Assembly (NCBI GenBank): GCA_021161825.1
Contig: JAGGZW010000086.1
Coordinates: forward strand, 1 to 32,183
Direction: 5' to 3'
Source: Thermoproteales archaeon
GTDB lineage: Archaea > Thermoproteota > Thermoprotei > Thermofilales > B69-G16
Length of the DNA stretch: 32,183 bases
Both the position numbers and the translations under genes were made by a program. Below are positions 7,915-16,845 of the stretch, piece by piece. The notes below the pieces were generated by a model, which did not search any database, was not told the DNA's origin, and saw nothing but the letters and a program-made list of their open reading frames with translations. Positions within the stretch are counted from its first letter, which is position 1; the number at the start of each line of letters is the position of its first letter.

Positions 7915-8577
7915 ATGAAAATAAAGCTTGTAATATCTGATCTAGACCAGACAATCCTAGATACTTTGAATAGATTCTTCAGAGTATTCAATAAAACATT
8001 GAATTTCTATTGTTCAATGCAGGTTGACTGGAAAACTTTCCTTGAAAAATATAAAAAAGACAAGCTGGATAATATCGTATCCTCTATCGCCCCATTGGAT
8101 AAATTCTGGGATAAATTTCTAGAAATCTACGATGATGAAAGCTTTACCTATGACAAGGTAATAGATGGTGTTAAAGAAGCTCTTTCACAATTGAAAAATG
8201 AAGGTTTGAAAATAATAGTTGTAACTGGAAGAAAATCTCGAAAAGAAAGAGTATGGGAAAACTTGAGATATCATAGATTAGACGTTTATATAGATGACGT
8301 TTACACAGTTCTCGACGTAGATAATCAAGAATTTAGATTTTCCAAAAAGGAGATCATATTAAAGGTACTCAATGATTATAGTTACAAGAGAGAAGAAGCT
8401 GTTTTTGTAGGAGATTATCGCTACGATATGTTAAGCGGTAAAAAAGCAGGCGTTTTAACAATTGGCGTTTTAACAGGACACGAAGATAGGAAAACCTTGT
8501 TTGAATACGGGGCTGACCTTGTTATTAAAAGCATGGCACAGCTGCCTAAGATCATTAAAGATATGGAGCGTGAGTAG
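7915..8577 (+). CDS. HAD-superfamily phosphatase
   Basis: Haloacid dehalogenase-fold hydrolase, 220 residues, of the phosphoglycolate-phosphatase-like type with a small helical cap. Motif I is ISDLDQT (nucleophile Asp9, acid/base Asp11), motif II the Thr in VVTGR, the conserved lysine lies in FSKKEII, and motif III is FVGDYRYDM. The substrate cannot be read from sequence; sugar phosphates or a nucleotide are usual. It probably opens a long operon that continues with a PfkB kinase at zero spacing, so a sugar- or nucleoside-phosphate pathway is plausible. The AT-rich leader suggests leaderless translation. Confidence 0.85.
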   Translation: MKIKLVISDLDQTILDTLNRFFRVFNKTLNFYCSMQVDWKTFLEKYKKDKLDNIVSSIAPLDKFWDKFLEIYDDESFTYDKVIDGVKEALSQLKNEGLKIIVVTGRKSRKERVWENLRYHRLDVYIDDVYTVLDVDNQEFRFSKKEIILKVLNDYSYKREEAVFVGDYRYDMLSGKKAGVLTIGVLTGHEDRKTLFEYGADLVIKSMAQLPKIIKDMERE

Positions 8578-9528
8578 ATGTTTTTATCCATAGGAAATAT
8601 TAATTTTGACTACTTGATCTTTACTAAAGAACCACCTGTAATTGATGGGCGTATTGAAGCGCGTAATTTTGTTATTGAATCGGGAGGGTCTGCATGTAAT
8701 TTTGCTGTAACTATAACTAAGCTTGGTGGAAAGTGCAGAGTTTTTGGCTGCGTAGGTAGAGATGGAGATTGGCTCATTAAAAGATTAAAAGAGAAAAAAG
8801 TGGAAGCTTCTGAAATAATAAAAGTAGCCGAGAGAGAAAGTGGTAAAGTATTCGTCATTATCGACTTAAAAGGTCATAGGACAATGATAGCGTATAAGGG
8901 TGCTAATGAGCTTTTAAAGCCCGAACTTATTAAAAAATTGAATCTAGAAAAATATGTTCACGTTCATGTAAGCAGTAGAGAACCATGTTTTATTAACGAG
9001 ATATATATGAGAATTGGAGATAAGCATAACATTACGTTATCGTACGATCCAGGGTGGACAATAGTTAAAAGGGAATCTGGTGAAATTTTGAACATACTTG
9101 ACAAGCTAGATTTTTTGCTTATGAATAGACGGGAATTTGGTTATTTCATAAAAACTAATAATATTACAGATATTACGAAACTTTTTTCAAAATTTCAAAA
9201 ACTGAAATTTATACTGGTAAAGGAAGGAGAAAAAGGGGCTAAGGCAATTCATGGCAAAAAGACAATTAACGTGCCGGCATTTAAAGTCTCTGTTGTAGAT
9301 ACTACAGGAGCTGGTGATGTTTTTAACGCTGCAACAATTTTTAGTTTGAAGAATGGGTTTTCGATAAAGGAGGCTTTGATAGTCGGAAACGCCGCTGCCG
9401 CTTTTAAAATTACAAAAGTGGGTGCTCAAGCGGCTCCCTCGACAATGGAGCTATGTAACTTTTTAAAGGAGAGGGGTTTTGAGCGTATTGCCTTGAAAAT
9501 TCAAAATTGGAGGCTAGGAAATGATTAA
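8578..9528 (+). CDS. PfkB-family sugar or nucleoside kinase
   Basis: Ribokinase/PfkB-fold kinase of 316 residues. The N-terminal substrate signature is ESGGSACNFAVTITKLGG (from about residue 35). The C-terminal signature DTTGAGDVFNAA carries the catalytic base Asp247 and the anion-hole glycines. Archaeal members phosphorylate ribose, nucleosides, fructose-6-phosphate or 2-keto-3-deoxy sugars. None of these can be singled out here. The ATG follows the HAD stop directly. Its 3' end overlaps the next start by 8 bases. Pairing with a phosphatase suggests a salvage or recycling step. Confidence 0.85.
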   Translation: MFLSIGNINFDYLIFTKEPPVIDGRIEARNFVIESGGSACNFAVTITKLGGKCRVFGCVGRDGDWLIKRLKEKKVEASEIIKVAERESGKVFVIIDLKGHRTMIAYKGANELLKPELIKKLNLEKYVHVHVSSREPCFINEIYMRIGDKHNITLSYDPGWTIVKRESGEILNILDKLDFLLMNRREFGYFIKTNNITDITKLFSKFQKLKFILVKEGEKGAKAIHGKKTINVPAFKVSVVDTTGAGDVFNAATIFSLKNGFSIKEALIVGNAAAAFKITKVGAQAAPSTMELCNFLKERGFERIALKIQNWRLGND

Positions 9529-9874
9529 TCTCCAAATAATTCACTGTACAGAATTCATTTTTAAAGGGAAAAACTATGAAAATTCAATAGTTGTATTCGT
9601 ATATGAGGAATCGCTGAAAAAGCGACTGGTCGACGTAACAGAATTGATATCTTTAATAAATATAAAAGCCGAGAGAATATTCATTTATCCTTGCTTTTCC
9701 AAAAGATGGATGATAAGCGATGCTGTAATTAAAGCATCAATTGAGATTGCAAAACAATTAAAAAAGAAGTTTACGAACGTCTCTATAATATACCCAACAT
9801 TTACTCGAAACTTTATTTTAACTCCAAACTCTAGCCGTTACTTACTTCTTGAAGCATCACTCAATATTTCATAG
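9521..9874 (+). CDS. Stand-alone protein resembling the archaeal ThrRS editing domain
   Basis: 117 residues whose pattern matches the N-terminal editing domain of archaeal threonyl-tRNA synthetase (DTD-like fold): a first strand LQIIHCTEFIFK, then NSIVVFVYEE, then IKAERIFIYPC followed by a long helix of the form DAVIKASIEIAKQL, and a final NFILTPNSSRYLLLEAS in place of the family's kGHPLsElSR. The usual WYK motif near the end, with its catalytic lysine, is replaced by TRN, and the YPYAHLSS stretch reads YPCFSKRW. If related, it is probably not an active Ser-tRNA(Thr) deacylase. It is somewhat shorter than the usual 135-140 residues. It sits in an operon between the PfkB and KaiC-like genes. 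Family assignment is from remembered patterns and needs a profile search. Confidence 0.5.
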   Translation: MINLQIIHCTEFIFKGKNYENSIVVFVYEESLKKRLVDVTELISLINIKAERIFIYPCFSKRWMISDAVIKASIEIAKQLKKKFTNVSIIYPTFTRNFILTPNSSRYLLLEASLNIS

Positions 9875-9885
9875 ATAGTGAGAAA

Positions 9886-10680
9886 ATGTCGATAGTAAGA
9901 ATTTCAACTGGTGTAAAAGAAGTAGATAGAATGCTGATGGGTGGTATACCAAAAGGTTTTTTAGTCGCGGTTGTCGGCGAACCGGGATGCGGCAAAACCA
10001 TATTTTGCCTACATTTCATCAATGCAGGCTTTAAAAAAGGCGAAAAGGGAATATTTGTGACAACGGAAGAAAGCAGAGAATCTATAGTTAGACAAGCGGA
10101 ACAATTCAATTTCGATTTTTCACAAGCACTAAAAGGCGGCAATCTAGTAATAATTGATGCTTTAATGAGAAGAAGAGAAGATCCATATTCTCTTTCTTCT
10201 CTCGACCCAGAAGAGCTTGTAAAGAAAATAATAGAAATAAAAAAGGAATTTGGATATGGGCATTCGAGGCTCGTAATAGATAGCCTCTCGGCCTTCTGGC
10301 TGGATAAGCCCGCTGTTGCAAGAAAATATTCGTATTTCGTAAAAAAAGTTTTAACGCAATGGGATTTTACTATTCTAGCTACATCGCAATATGCTGTTAC
10401 GACATCGGAAGCGTTTGGTTTCGGTATAGAACATATAGCCGACGGAATTATTAGATTTAGGAAAACTGTAAGAGGTGGAATATTAAGACGATATATTTTA
10501 ATTGAGAAGATGCGGCAAACGCCTCACGATTTGAGAATGCATGAAATTGATATAGTAAATGGTGTTGGTATTGTTGTTAAACGCGCAACAGAATATCGTA
10601 GGGAAGATGTAGCTCTACCAGAACATGTTCGAAGAAAAATAGTAGAAAGTAAAAAAATTAAGGAAAATGAGATACCATGA
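9886..10680 (+). CDS. Single-domain KaiC-like RecA-fold ATPase
   Basis: KaiC/RadA-superfamily ATPase of 264 residues. It opens with the RISTGVKEVDRMLMGGIPKG turn and Walker A GEPGCGKT (31-38). A TTEESRESI segment follows, as in KaiC, then SRLVIDSLS (Walker B). The C-terminal third has the RRYILIEKMRQTPHD strand typical of archaeal KaiC-like proteins. These are ATP-dependent oligomers that act as signalling or regulatory hubs in archaea, not clock proteins. The ATG at 9886 follows a GTGAG Shine-Dalgarno after an 11-base gap. Its stop overlaps the radical SAM start (ATGA), so the two are probably co-translated. Confidence 0.88.
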   Translation: MSIVRISTGVKEVDRMLMGGIPKGFLVAVVGEPGCGKTIFCLHFINAGFKKGEKGIFVTTEESRESIVRQAEQFNFDFSQALKGGNLVIIDALMRRREDPYSLSSLDPEELVKKIIEIKKEFGYGHSRLVIDSLSAFWLDKPAVARKYSYFVKKVLTQWDFTILATSQYAVTTSEAFGFGIEHIADGIIRFRKTVRGGILRRYILIEKMRQTPHDLRMHEIDIVNGVGIVVKRATEYRREDVALPEHVRRKIVESKKIKENEIP

Positions 10681-11858
10681 AGATAAGCCTTACAGAACTT
10701 TACGCTCGTAGGGAATTATTGCGAAATGAGCTAGCCATTAAAATAGGCAAAGAGTCGATCAGCAAGGCTATCAACGATTATCATGCAAAAAGGAAACCTA
10801 GGCCTTGTGGGATAACTGTCCACAGTGTTATTGGATGTTCCTCAGGATGCATATATTGCTACATACCTGATATGGGGTTTAGCAACCTGCATCCAATGCC
10901 GTATGGTTTAACTAAGGAAGAACTGGTTCTCTCGCTTCTTTCTAATAAATATTTCTTCCCTACAGTAAAAGGAACATACTTAGCTTTCGGAAGCATTGGC
11001 GAACCATTTCACCCTGTTGGTATATTAAAAACCACATCTTATCTAGAAGCTGTCACGTCTTTTCTAGGCAATCCAATTCAGGTCTCTACAAAAATGAAGA
11101 TAGCAAGCGAAGCCTATCCTAGGCTAGGAAGATTAAAAACTTATCCAGTTAACATATTGGTAACTATAGTGTCTCTAAAATATGCAGAAATTCTAGAGCC
11201 CAGTGCACCAAGCCCCGAACAAAGATTCAATGTTATTAGAAATCTTAAAGATGAGGGTTTTAAACCAATCCTGTTCTTCAGACCAGTTATACCAGGCGTA
11301 AACGAGGAAGAAGCTGAAGAAATTTTCGAAAAAGCTAGAGAAAGTGGCGCAGTAGGAGTCGTGATTGGCGGTTTTAGAATAACAAGGAGAATACTATCTA
11401 ATCTGAGGAGAGCAGGCATTGACATTTCAGATATAAAAAACAGGATAAAAACAAGGCCGAACGGGCAAACGCCAGTATACACCAATGACATAAAGCAGAA
11501 GCTTGTTGAAATCAGTCGAGAAAAAAACCTTATACCATTTCTCTCAGCATGCTGTGCCAACACGTATAATATAATGGCAACTACGGGGTTAAGAATACCA
11601 TGCGCAAACTTATGCTTCATAAATAAAAAATTCTGTACTAACTGTCCAGTAAATTGTAAAAATATCAAAATAGAAGTTGACGAGGAAGAATTTAAAAATT
11701 CATTCTATAGAATGCTCAACGTTAAACCTGATGAAGTCAATGTTAAACAACACTCTATCAATGTTCAAGTTAAAAAACGTAAACGTAGATTATTGAGACG
11801 TAAAGCCATAATCAAAACAATGGAGAGTATATATAGGAAAAAAATTATAGTCGATTAA
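10677..11858 (+). CDS. Radical SAM protein with cysteine-rich C-terminal region
   Basis: Radical SAM enzyme of 393 residues. The [4Fe-4S] motif is C54-x3-C58-x2-C61 (GCSSGCIYCY), followed by FGSIGEPFHP, which fills the SAM-binding GE motif, and a TIM-barrel core to about residue 260. The layout resembles the SplB-like/Rv2578c group more than elongator or tRNA-modifying families. Residues 285-330 hold seven cysteines (CC, CANLC, FCTNCPVNC), enough for an auxiliary Fe-S cluster. The last 40 residues are strongly basic (KKRKRRLLRRK), which suggests binding to nucleic acid. It overlaps the KaiC-like gene and is followed after 1 base by a DUF504 RNA-end-binding protein, so an RNA substrate is a reasonable idea. 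Confidence 0.8.
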   Translation: MKISLTELYARRELLRNELAIKIGKESISKAINDYHAKRKPRPCGITVHSVIGCSSGCIYCYIPDMGFSNLHPMPYGLTKEELVLSLLSNKYFFPTVKGTYLAFGSIGEPFHPVGILKTTSYLEAVTSFLGNPIQVSTKMKIASEAYPRLGRLKTYPVNILVTIVSLKYAEILEPSAPSPEQRFNVIRNLKDEGFKPILFFRPVIPGVNEEEAEEIFEKARESGAVGVVIGGFRITRRILSNLRRAGIDISDIKNRIKTRPNGQTPVYTNDIKQKLVEISREKNLIPFLSACCANTYNIMATTGLRIPCANLCFINKKFCTNCPVNCKNIKIEVDEEEFKNSFYRMLNVKPDEVNVKQHSINVQVKKRKRRLLRRKAIIKTMESIYRKKIIVD

Positions 11859-11859
11859 T

Positions 11860-13187
<1,328 letters not shown>

Positions 13188-13219
13188 AACTTTACAGTTA
13201 ATATGAAAGTTAGTCATAA

Positions 13220-13226
13220 TTTTTTC
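13220..13226 (+). terminator. T-run terminator after GAPDH
   Basis: TTTTTTC about 33 bases after the GAPDH stop. Archaeal RNA polymerase terminates at such T stretches without a hairpin. Nothing else nearby explains the run, but the area is AT-rich in general. Confidence 0.35.
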
Positions 13227-13355
13227 TAGTTTCTTACCACAAAGATTTTAAAAATTAGATTTCGGGTTTAGGATAAAATTTAGAACATTAAAAACTTAGC
13301 CTAATTTTTGTAAGTATGTTTAATAATGTTTATGCTAAAATTTTAGTATTTAGGA

Positions 13356-13399
13356 ACGGGTGTTTCATATTTTATTTCAGACCTGCACGGGTATTTCAT
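13356..13399 (+). repeat. Pair of near-identical 13-mers, ACGGGTGTTTCAT / ACGGGTATTTCAT
   Basis: Copies at 13356-13368 and 13387-13399 differ at one base and are 31 bases apart. Read on the minus strand, each is ATGAAA[C/T]ACCCGT. The second copy covers the C' box and the start of the D guide in the proposed sRNA; the first lies just past its D box. This looks like a partial duplication of the guide region. Confidence 0.5.
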
Positions 13400-13430
13400 C
13401 AAGTCAAACCTTTCGAGCTTCATCATTAAC
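13375..13430 (-). ncRNA. Candidate C/D-box guide sRNA
   Basis: On the minus strand the order is box C ATGATGA (13426-13420), 12 bases, D'-like TTGA (13407-13404), C'-like TTGATGA (13402-13396), 15 bases, box D CTGA (13380-13377). Size and order match archaeal C/D sRNAs, though the D'/C' gap is only 1 base and both inner boxes are imperfect. The guide before box D is complementary to ACCUGCACGGGUAUU; the first nine bases agree with the highly conserved GACCUGCACG segment of 23S rRNA as I remember it. The base paired five nucleotides upstream of box D would be the G of ACCUG. A TATA-like CTTTATTA lies about 30 bases upstream (13457-13464). Confidence 0.5.
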
Positions 13431-13568
13431 GTCTATTAAAGGATACCAGCTGTAATAAAGATTACTTCATCTGCCTTTTCAAAAAGCTAAACCTGTTTCA
13501 TATAGTCATTATATTAAATTAAAATACTCCCATTAAATATTAACTATATTAATTATAAGGTGAGGGTA

Positions 13569-14306
13569 ATGGCAGAAATTTCAGACTCCATAGTTAGAGA
13601 AATTGCGGTAAAAATAGCAGGTGATATTATATTGTCTTCTAATCCGGGCAAAGTCATGAAAAGATGGCGTGAAACTTTCAGAATTTCACAGATTGAAATT
13701 GCACAAAAAATGAGAGTATCGTCATCAGTTATAAGCGATTATGAAAGCGGTAGAAGAAAGTCGCCTGGAGCAAAATTTGTTAAAAACTTTGTAAATAGTT
13801 TAATAGAGGTTGACATGGAAAGAGGTAGAGAAGTTTTATCGAATTTATTGAGGATAATATTGGGCGGTAGCAAGCTTTACAAGGCAGTTATCGATATGAG
13901 AGAGTTTTCGAAACCTATAGCAATAGCAGATTTTTGCGAAAAAATCAACGCGGATCTAATAGTTAGCGTAGGGTCAGAATCGACGCTACTTTACGGATAC
14001 ACCGTTGTCGACAGCATAAAACTAGTAATAGAAGTTCCTTCTTATGAATACGTTAGGCTTTACGGAACTACAACGCAAAGAGCGGCTATTTTCACCAAAG
14101 TTACATATGGCAGAAGTCCCATGGTTGCCATTAAAGCGATGCAAGCAGGGATGGGAGGCCTACATCCTGCTCTAGTTGTGATGCACGGTCCAACACGCGT
14201 AGATAGGCTTGCCAAGGTGATAGCTACAAAAGAAGGAATACCTTTAGCACTTTCTAGAGCTGGAAGTGTAGAAGAGTTGTTGGAGTATCTAAAGAAAATA
14301 ACTTAA
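13569..14306 (+). CDS. COG1709-type transcriptional regulator, XRE HTH plus ligand-like domain
   Basis: About 245 residues. A Cro/C1-type helix-turn-helix is clear at about 35-75 (RISQIEIAQKMRVSSSVISDYESGRR). The rest is the archaeal COG1709 C-terminal domain, with SVGSESTLLYGYTVVDSI, TYGRSPMVAIKAMQ and LHPALVVMHGPTRVDRLAK, and a final IPLALSRAGSVEELLEYL. That domain probably senses a small molecule; the effector is unknown. ATG 13569 is chosen over GTG 13560, because AAGGTGAG (13558-13565) overlaps the GTG and is well placed as its Shine-Dalgarno. It is transcribed alone and ends 2 bases from the convergent hsp20 gene. Confidence 0.85.
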   Translation: MAEISDSIVREIAVKIAGDIILSSNPGKVMKRWRETFRISQIEIAQKMRVSSSVISDYESGRRKSPGAKFVKNFVNSLIEVDMERGREVLSNLLRIILGGSKLYKAVIDMREFSKPIAIADFCEKINADLIVSVGSESTLLYGYTVVDSIKLVIEVPSYEYVRLYGTTTQRAAIFTKVTYGRSPMVAIKAMQAGMGGLHPALVVMHGPTRVDRLAKVIATKEGIPLALSRAGSVEELLEYLKKIT

Positions 14307-14308
14307 TT

Positions 14309-14740
14309 TTAGTCGACGCTGATACGGTAGACTTTGTATTTTTTAGGTAGTCTGATCTCCAGTATACATCCACGAAGCTTTGCTTTGGCCTTTTTCGCGT
14401 CTACCGGCGTTGGTAATATTATCTCCTTCCTGTACATTTCAAAGCTTGTTCTTCCATATGTTATTAAATCGTCGAATGGAACTTTTCTTTCCATTTTAGC
14501 CTCAACAACGATTTTATTTTCAGTAGCCGTAACCTTGACATCTTCTTTTCTCTTTACGTATGGCAGATCAACACGCACAATGACTTCATTTGGTGTTTCC
14601 TCAATGTGGTATAAAGGTTCCAAACATTTACTTTCGAAGTCGAATAACGGTTTAAATATCTCCTTTTCAAATTCCCTGAAAGCTTTTTCGATCTCTTCAT
14701 GAATTTTTCTTATTCTATCAAATATCCATTCTTCGCTCAT
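14309..14740 (-). CDS. hsp20: Small heat shock protein, Hsp20/alpha-crystallin family
   Basis: 143-residue small heat shock protein, an ATP-independent chaperone that holds unfolding proteins in large oligomers. A helical N-terminal arm (to about 38) precedes the alpha-crystallin domain, with EPLYHIEETPNEVIVRVDLP, EDVKVTATENKIVVEAKM and ending LRGCILEIRLPKK. The terminal IxI motif is only loosely kept, as YRISVD. The start is supported by GAGGTGGT about 5 bases upstream on the minus strand. It lies 15 bases downstream of the PAC2 gene, so PGK, PAC2 and Hsp20 appear co-transcribed. Confidence 0.92.
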   Translation of the reverse strand: MSEEWIFDRIRKIHEEIEKAFREFEKEIFKPLFDFESKCLEPLYHIEETPNEVIVRVDLPYVKRKEDVKVTATENKIVVEAKMERKVPFDDLITYGRTSFEMYRKEIILPTPVDAKKAKAKLRGCILEIRLPKKYKVYRISVD

Positions 14741-14755
14741 GTAACCACCTCTACG

Positions 14756-15496
14756 TTATGCATACATTAGAGGAACCGCAAACTCGTACTCTTTGCCAGA
14801 GGTTTTGAGAGAGCTCATTGTTCTTTGCATAAGTTCACGCAATTTTAATCTAATCTCCTCTTCCTGTTTTAATAAAGGTTCTACATCAATATTTATGTTT
14901 AGTATTTTACCCAAAACTTCTAAAGCTGCTGCTGCAGCTCCAGGATCTGGATAATTAACATAGGATTCTGCCAGTAAAACCATTGCCGGAACTTTTCTTT
15001 TGATGCATTCCTTTAATATAGTCGCGTAGATTCCCGCTATAAAACCGTTTTTAAAAATTTCAAATCCCTTCTTCTTTAAAAATTCGCGATCTATATCATT
15101 GGTTACTGCGACGTAAACTTTAGGCTTGCTAAGCTCGATCCTATTGGGGACAGGGACTCCCCCTATCATTATTATTTTTTCAGATTCTATATCCTTCGCT
15201 AATGACACGATTTTTTCAGCTAAAGGTGCGAGCTGGTCGGAAGGTATGGGAACCTCTGACATTAAAACGGTTTTATTATCATCAGCGTGAAATCTTACAG
15301 GTAGCACGGGTTTAGTTTCATGGAAAACGAGTATAGGTGGAAATTTTGGGGAATCTATAAATGCAACTTCTTTCATATTGAACGTCTTTACCAGATATGA
15401 TGACGAGATAGCACCAACTAGTCCAATATCTGGTAACCCAATAATTAACGGTTTCTTTTTGGGAATATCATTTTTCTTAAATATTTCAATGGTCAC
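14756..15496 (-). CDS. PAC2-family proteasome assembly chaperone homolog (PbaB-like) with HbYX tail
   Basis: 246 residues of the archaeal PAC2 family. IGLPDIGLVGAISSSYL is the family's opening, followed by EVPIPSDQLAPLAEKI, IMIGGVPVPNR and a LAESYVNYPDPGAAAAALEVL stretch. The protein ends in ...VPLMYA, so the last three residues, Met-Tyr-Ala, form a hydrophobic-Tyr-any (HbYX) motif. In PbaB and proteasome activators this motif docks into the alpha-ring of the 20S proteasome. A charged helix (about 205-235) sits before the tail. It uses a GTG start with AAGGTGG upstream, starts 9 bases after PGK, and is followed by Hsp20, which makes a protein-quality-control grouping. Confidence 0.85.
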   Translation of the reverse strand: MTIEIFKKNDIPKKKPLIIGLPDIGLVGAISSSYLVKTFNMKEVAFIDSPKFPPILVFHETKPVLPVRFHADDNKTVLMSEVPIPSDQLAPLAEKIVSLAKDIESEKIIMIGGVPVPNRIELSKPKVYVAVTNDIDREFLKKKGFEIFKNGFIAGIYATILKECIKRKVPAMVLLAESYVNYPDPGAAAAALEVLGKILNINIDVEPLLKQEEEIRLKLRELMQRTMSSLKTSGKEYEFAVPLMYA

Positions 15497-15505
15497 GTTG
15501 CCACC

Positions 15506-16738
15506 TTAAATTTTCGAATATTTTCTCAAAGCCTCAACTACTGGTAATGTTCCCTTAATCAAATATTCCATTAAAGCTCCACCAGCTGTGCTAACATAGC
15601 TAAATCTTTCCAAGTATCCAAGTTTTCTAGCAGCTGCTATGGTATGTCCTCCACCTATGAGAGAGAATGCTTGTGATGAAACCATTGCCTCGAAAATTGC
15701 CTCTGTACCCTTACTGAAATTGTCTTCTTCAAAGATTCCTAGCGGCCCGTTCATAACAACGGTCTTGGCGTTCTGTATTTTAGAAGCATATGCTTTAATG
15801 GTATTAGTTCCTACGTCTTTTATGAGATAGTTTGTTGGTAGTTTTTCCACGCTAATTTCTTCACGAGCATTATTAACATCTATAGCCAAATCGTCAGGGA
15901 GTAGTATCTTATCTCCATATTCGTCTAATAATTTCAAAATTTTATCTTTTAACTCTAGAAAACCTTTTTTTTCTAATACATTAACGTTTTTTTCGCCTAA
16001 ATCAACTCCTTTAGAATACAAGAATAGATTAGCAACTAATCCGCCAGTTAAAACGTAATCAGCTATGCCTTGACTTAATACTGCATATGATAAGTCCGCA
16101 GAATCCTCGGCTTTTGCGCCTCCAAGTATATACACGCAGGGATGTTCGGGATTGTTCCTAACTTTGTAAAGAACTCGCAGTTCTTGCTCCATGACTCTAC
16201 CCGCTATAACTTCCTTTGCAATAGGCATTAAACCTACCATCGAAGCGTGAGATCGATGCGCAGCGGCAAATGCGTCGACACAAAAAACATCTACAAACGG
16301 TGCCAACTCCTGCACAAGCTTGCTTTTCGCATGTTCTTCCGGAGGTAATTTTTTAGTTTCATCTTTCCACATTCTAACATTTTCGAGAAGTAAAACCTCG
16401 CCCTTTTTCAGTTCATTGATAGCTTTCTTAGCTTTTTCTCCAAAAATATCGTCAACAAACTTTACTGGAATGTTCAAAATATTGCTTAGTTTTTCCGCAT
16501 GTTGCTTTAAACTTATAAAATCAGGTTCTCCAGGTCTGCCTTGATGAGCCAATAGAACGACTTTTGCCCCTCTATCTATAAGCTCTTGTATAGTTTTAGA
16601 ATGAGTTCTAATTCTCGTATCGTCTATTAGACGCTTAGTATTGGGATCTACTGGACTATTAAAGTCTACACGTGTGAAGACGTTTTTATCTTCTACTTCT
16701 ACATCATCTAAAGTTTTGATGCCTAATTCTTCAATCAT
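15506..16738 (-). CDS. pgk: Phosphoglycerate kinase, archaeal type
   Basis: Transfers the acyl phosphate of 1,3-bisphosphoglycerate to ADP in glycolysis (or the reverse in gluconeogenesis). The N-domain has FTRVDFNSPVDP, LAHQGRPGEPDF (archaeal variant of HLGRP) and LLLENVRMW; the C-domain has ILGGAKAEDS, VVMNGPLGIFE and IGGGHTIAAA. About 410 residues, normal for archaeal PGK. ATG 16738 is chosen over ATG 16750, because GGTGG lies 5 bases ahead of it and the family starts at this point; a TATA-like TATATATTT at about 16770-16778 would place transcription start near 16750. It lies 2.3 kb from a GAPDH of bacterial type, so the two glycolytic steps have different origins. Confidence 0.95.
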   Translation of the reverse strand: MIEELGIKTLDDVEVEDKNVFTRVDFNSPVDPNTKRLIDDTRIRTHSKTIQELIDRGAKVVLLAHQGRPGEPDFISLKQHAEKLSNILNIPVKFVDDIFGEKAKKAINELKKGEVLLLENVRMWKDETKKLPPEEHAKSKLVQELAPFVDVFCVDAFAAAHRSHASMVGLMPIAKEVIAGRVMEQELRVLYKVRNNPEHPCVYILGGAKAEDSADLSYAVLSQGIADYVLTGGLVANLFLYSKGVDLGEKNVNVLEKKGFLELKDKILKLLDEYGDKILLPDDLAIDVNNAREEISVEKLPTNYLIKDVGTNTIKAYASKIQNAKTVVMNGPLGIFEEDNFSKGTEAIFEAMVSSQAFSLIGGGHTIAAARKLGYLERFSYVSTAGGALMEYLIKGTLPVVEALRKYSKI

Positions 16739-16834
16739 CCGGTCCACCATTAACTAGACAGTTATAACCAAATATATACGTTATCATTTAACATCGCTAA
16801 AGTAATAAGGAAGCATTGTTTAAAAAATAAAATT
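16739..16834. promoter_or_regulatory. Divergent promoter region, pgk / asparaginase
   Basis: The minus strand has CGTATATATTTGG around 16768-16780, about 25 bases before the expected pgk transcript start. The plus strand has CATTTAACAT (16785-16794) and GTTTAAAAAATAAA (16818-16831) as TATA candidates for the asparaginase. No operator repeat was found. Confidence 0.4.
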
Positions 16835-16840
16835 GGTGAT
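16835..16840 (+). promoter_or_regulatory. Shine-Dalgarno GGTGAT that sets the asparaginase start
   Basis: GGTGAT ends 5 bases before CTG 16846. There is an in-frame TGA at 16837-16839, so translation cannot start further upstream. The first ATG in frame is 159 bases further on, inside the conserved domain. Confidence 0.6.
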
Positions 16841-16845
16841 TTATT

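Larger units (their letters stand above)
13188..13559 (+). other. Non-coding gap of about 370 bases
   Basis: No open frame of note on either strand. It contains a T run at 13220-13225 soon after the GAPDH stop (probable terminator), the C/D-box-like element on the minus strand (13375-13430), a pair of near-identical 13-mers, and an AT-rich stretch from about 13505 that should hold the promoter of the COG1709 regulator (ATATTAACTATATTAATTAT). No tRNA-like cloverleaf was seen. Confidence 0.5.

Noticed and set aside
9886-10680. A third RadA/RadB recombinase
   Set aside because: The TTEESRES segment and RRYILIEKMRQTPHD strand are those of KaiC-like proteins, and there is no HhH domain or RadA-type L1/L2 loop.
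11141-11668. 175-codon minus-strand frame within the radical SAM gene
   Set aside because: It lies fully inside a gene with clear motifs, and its translation is a Ser/Leu/Phe-rich shadow without domains.
13188-13559. tRNA or other structured RNA in the gap
   Set aside because: No T-loop GTTCGA-type motif and no acceptor-stem pairing was found; only the C/D-like element was supportable.
14334-14702. 122-codon plus-strand frame antisense to Hsp20
   Set aside because: Hsp20 on the minus strand has full family motifs and a Shine-Dalgarno; the plus frame has neither.
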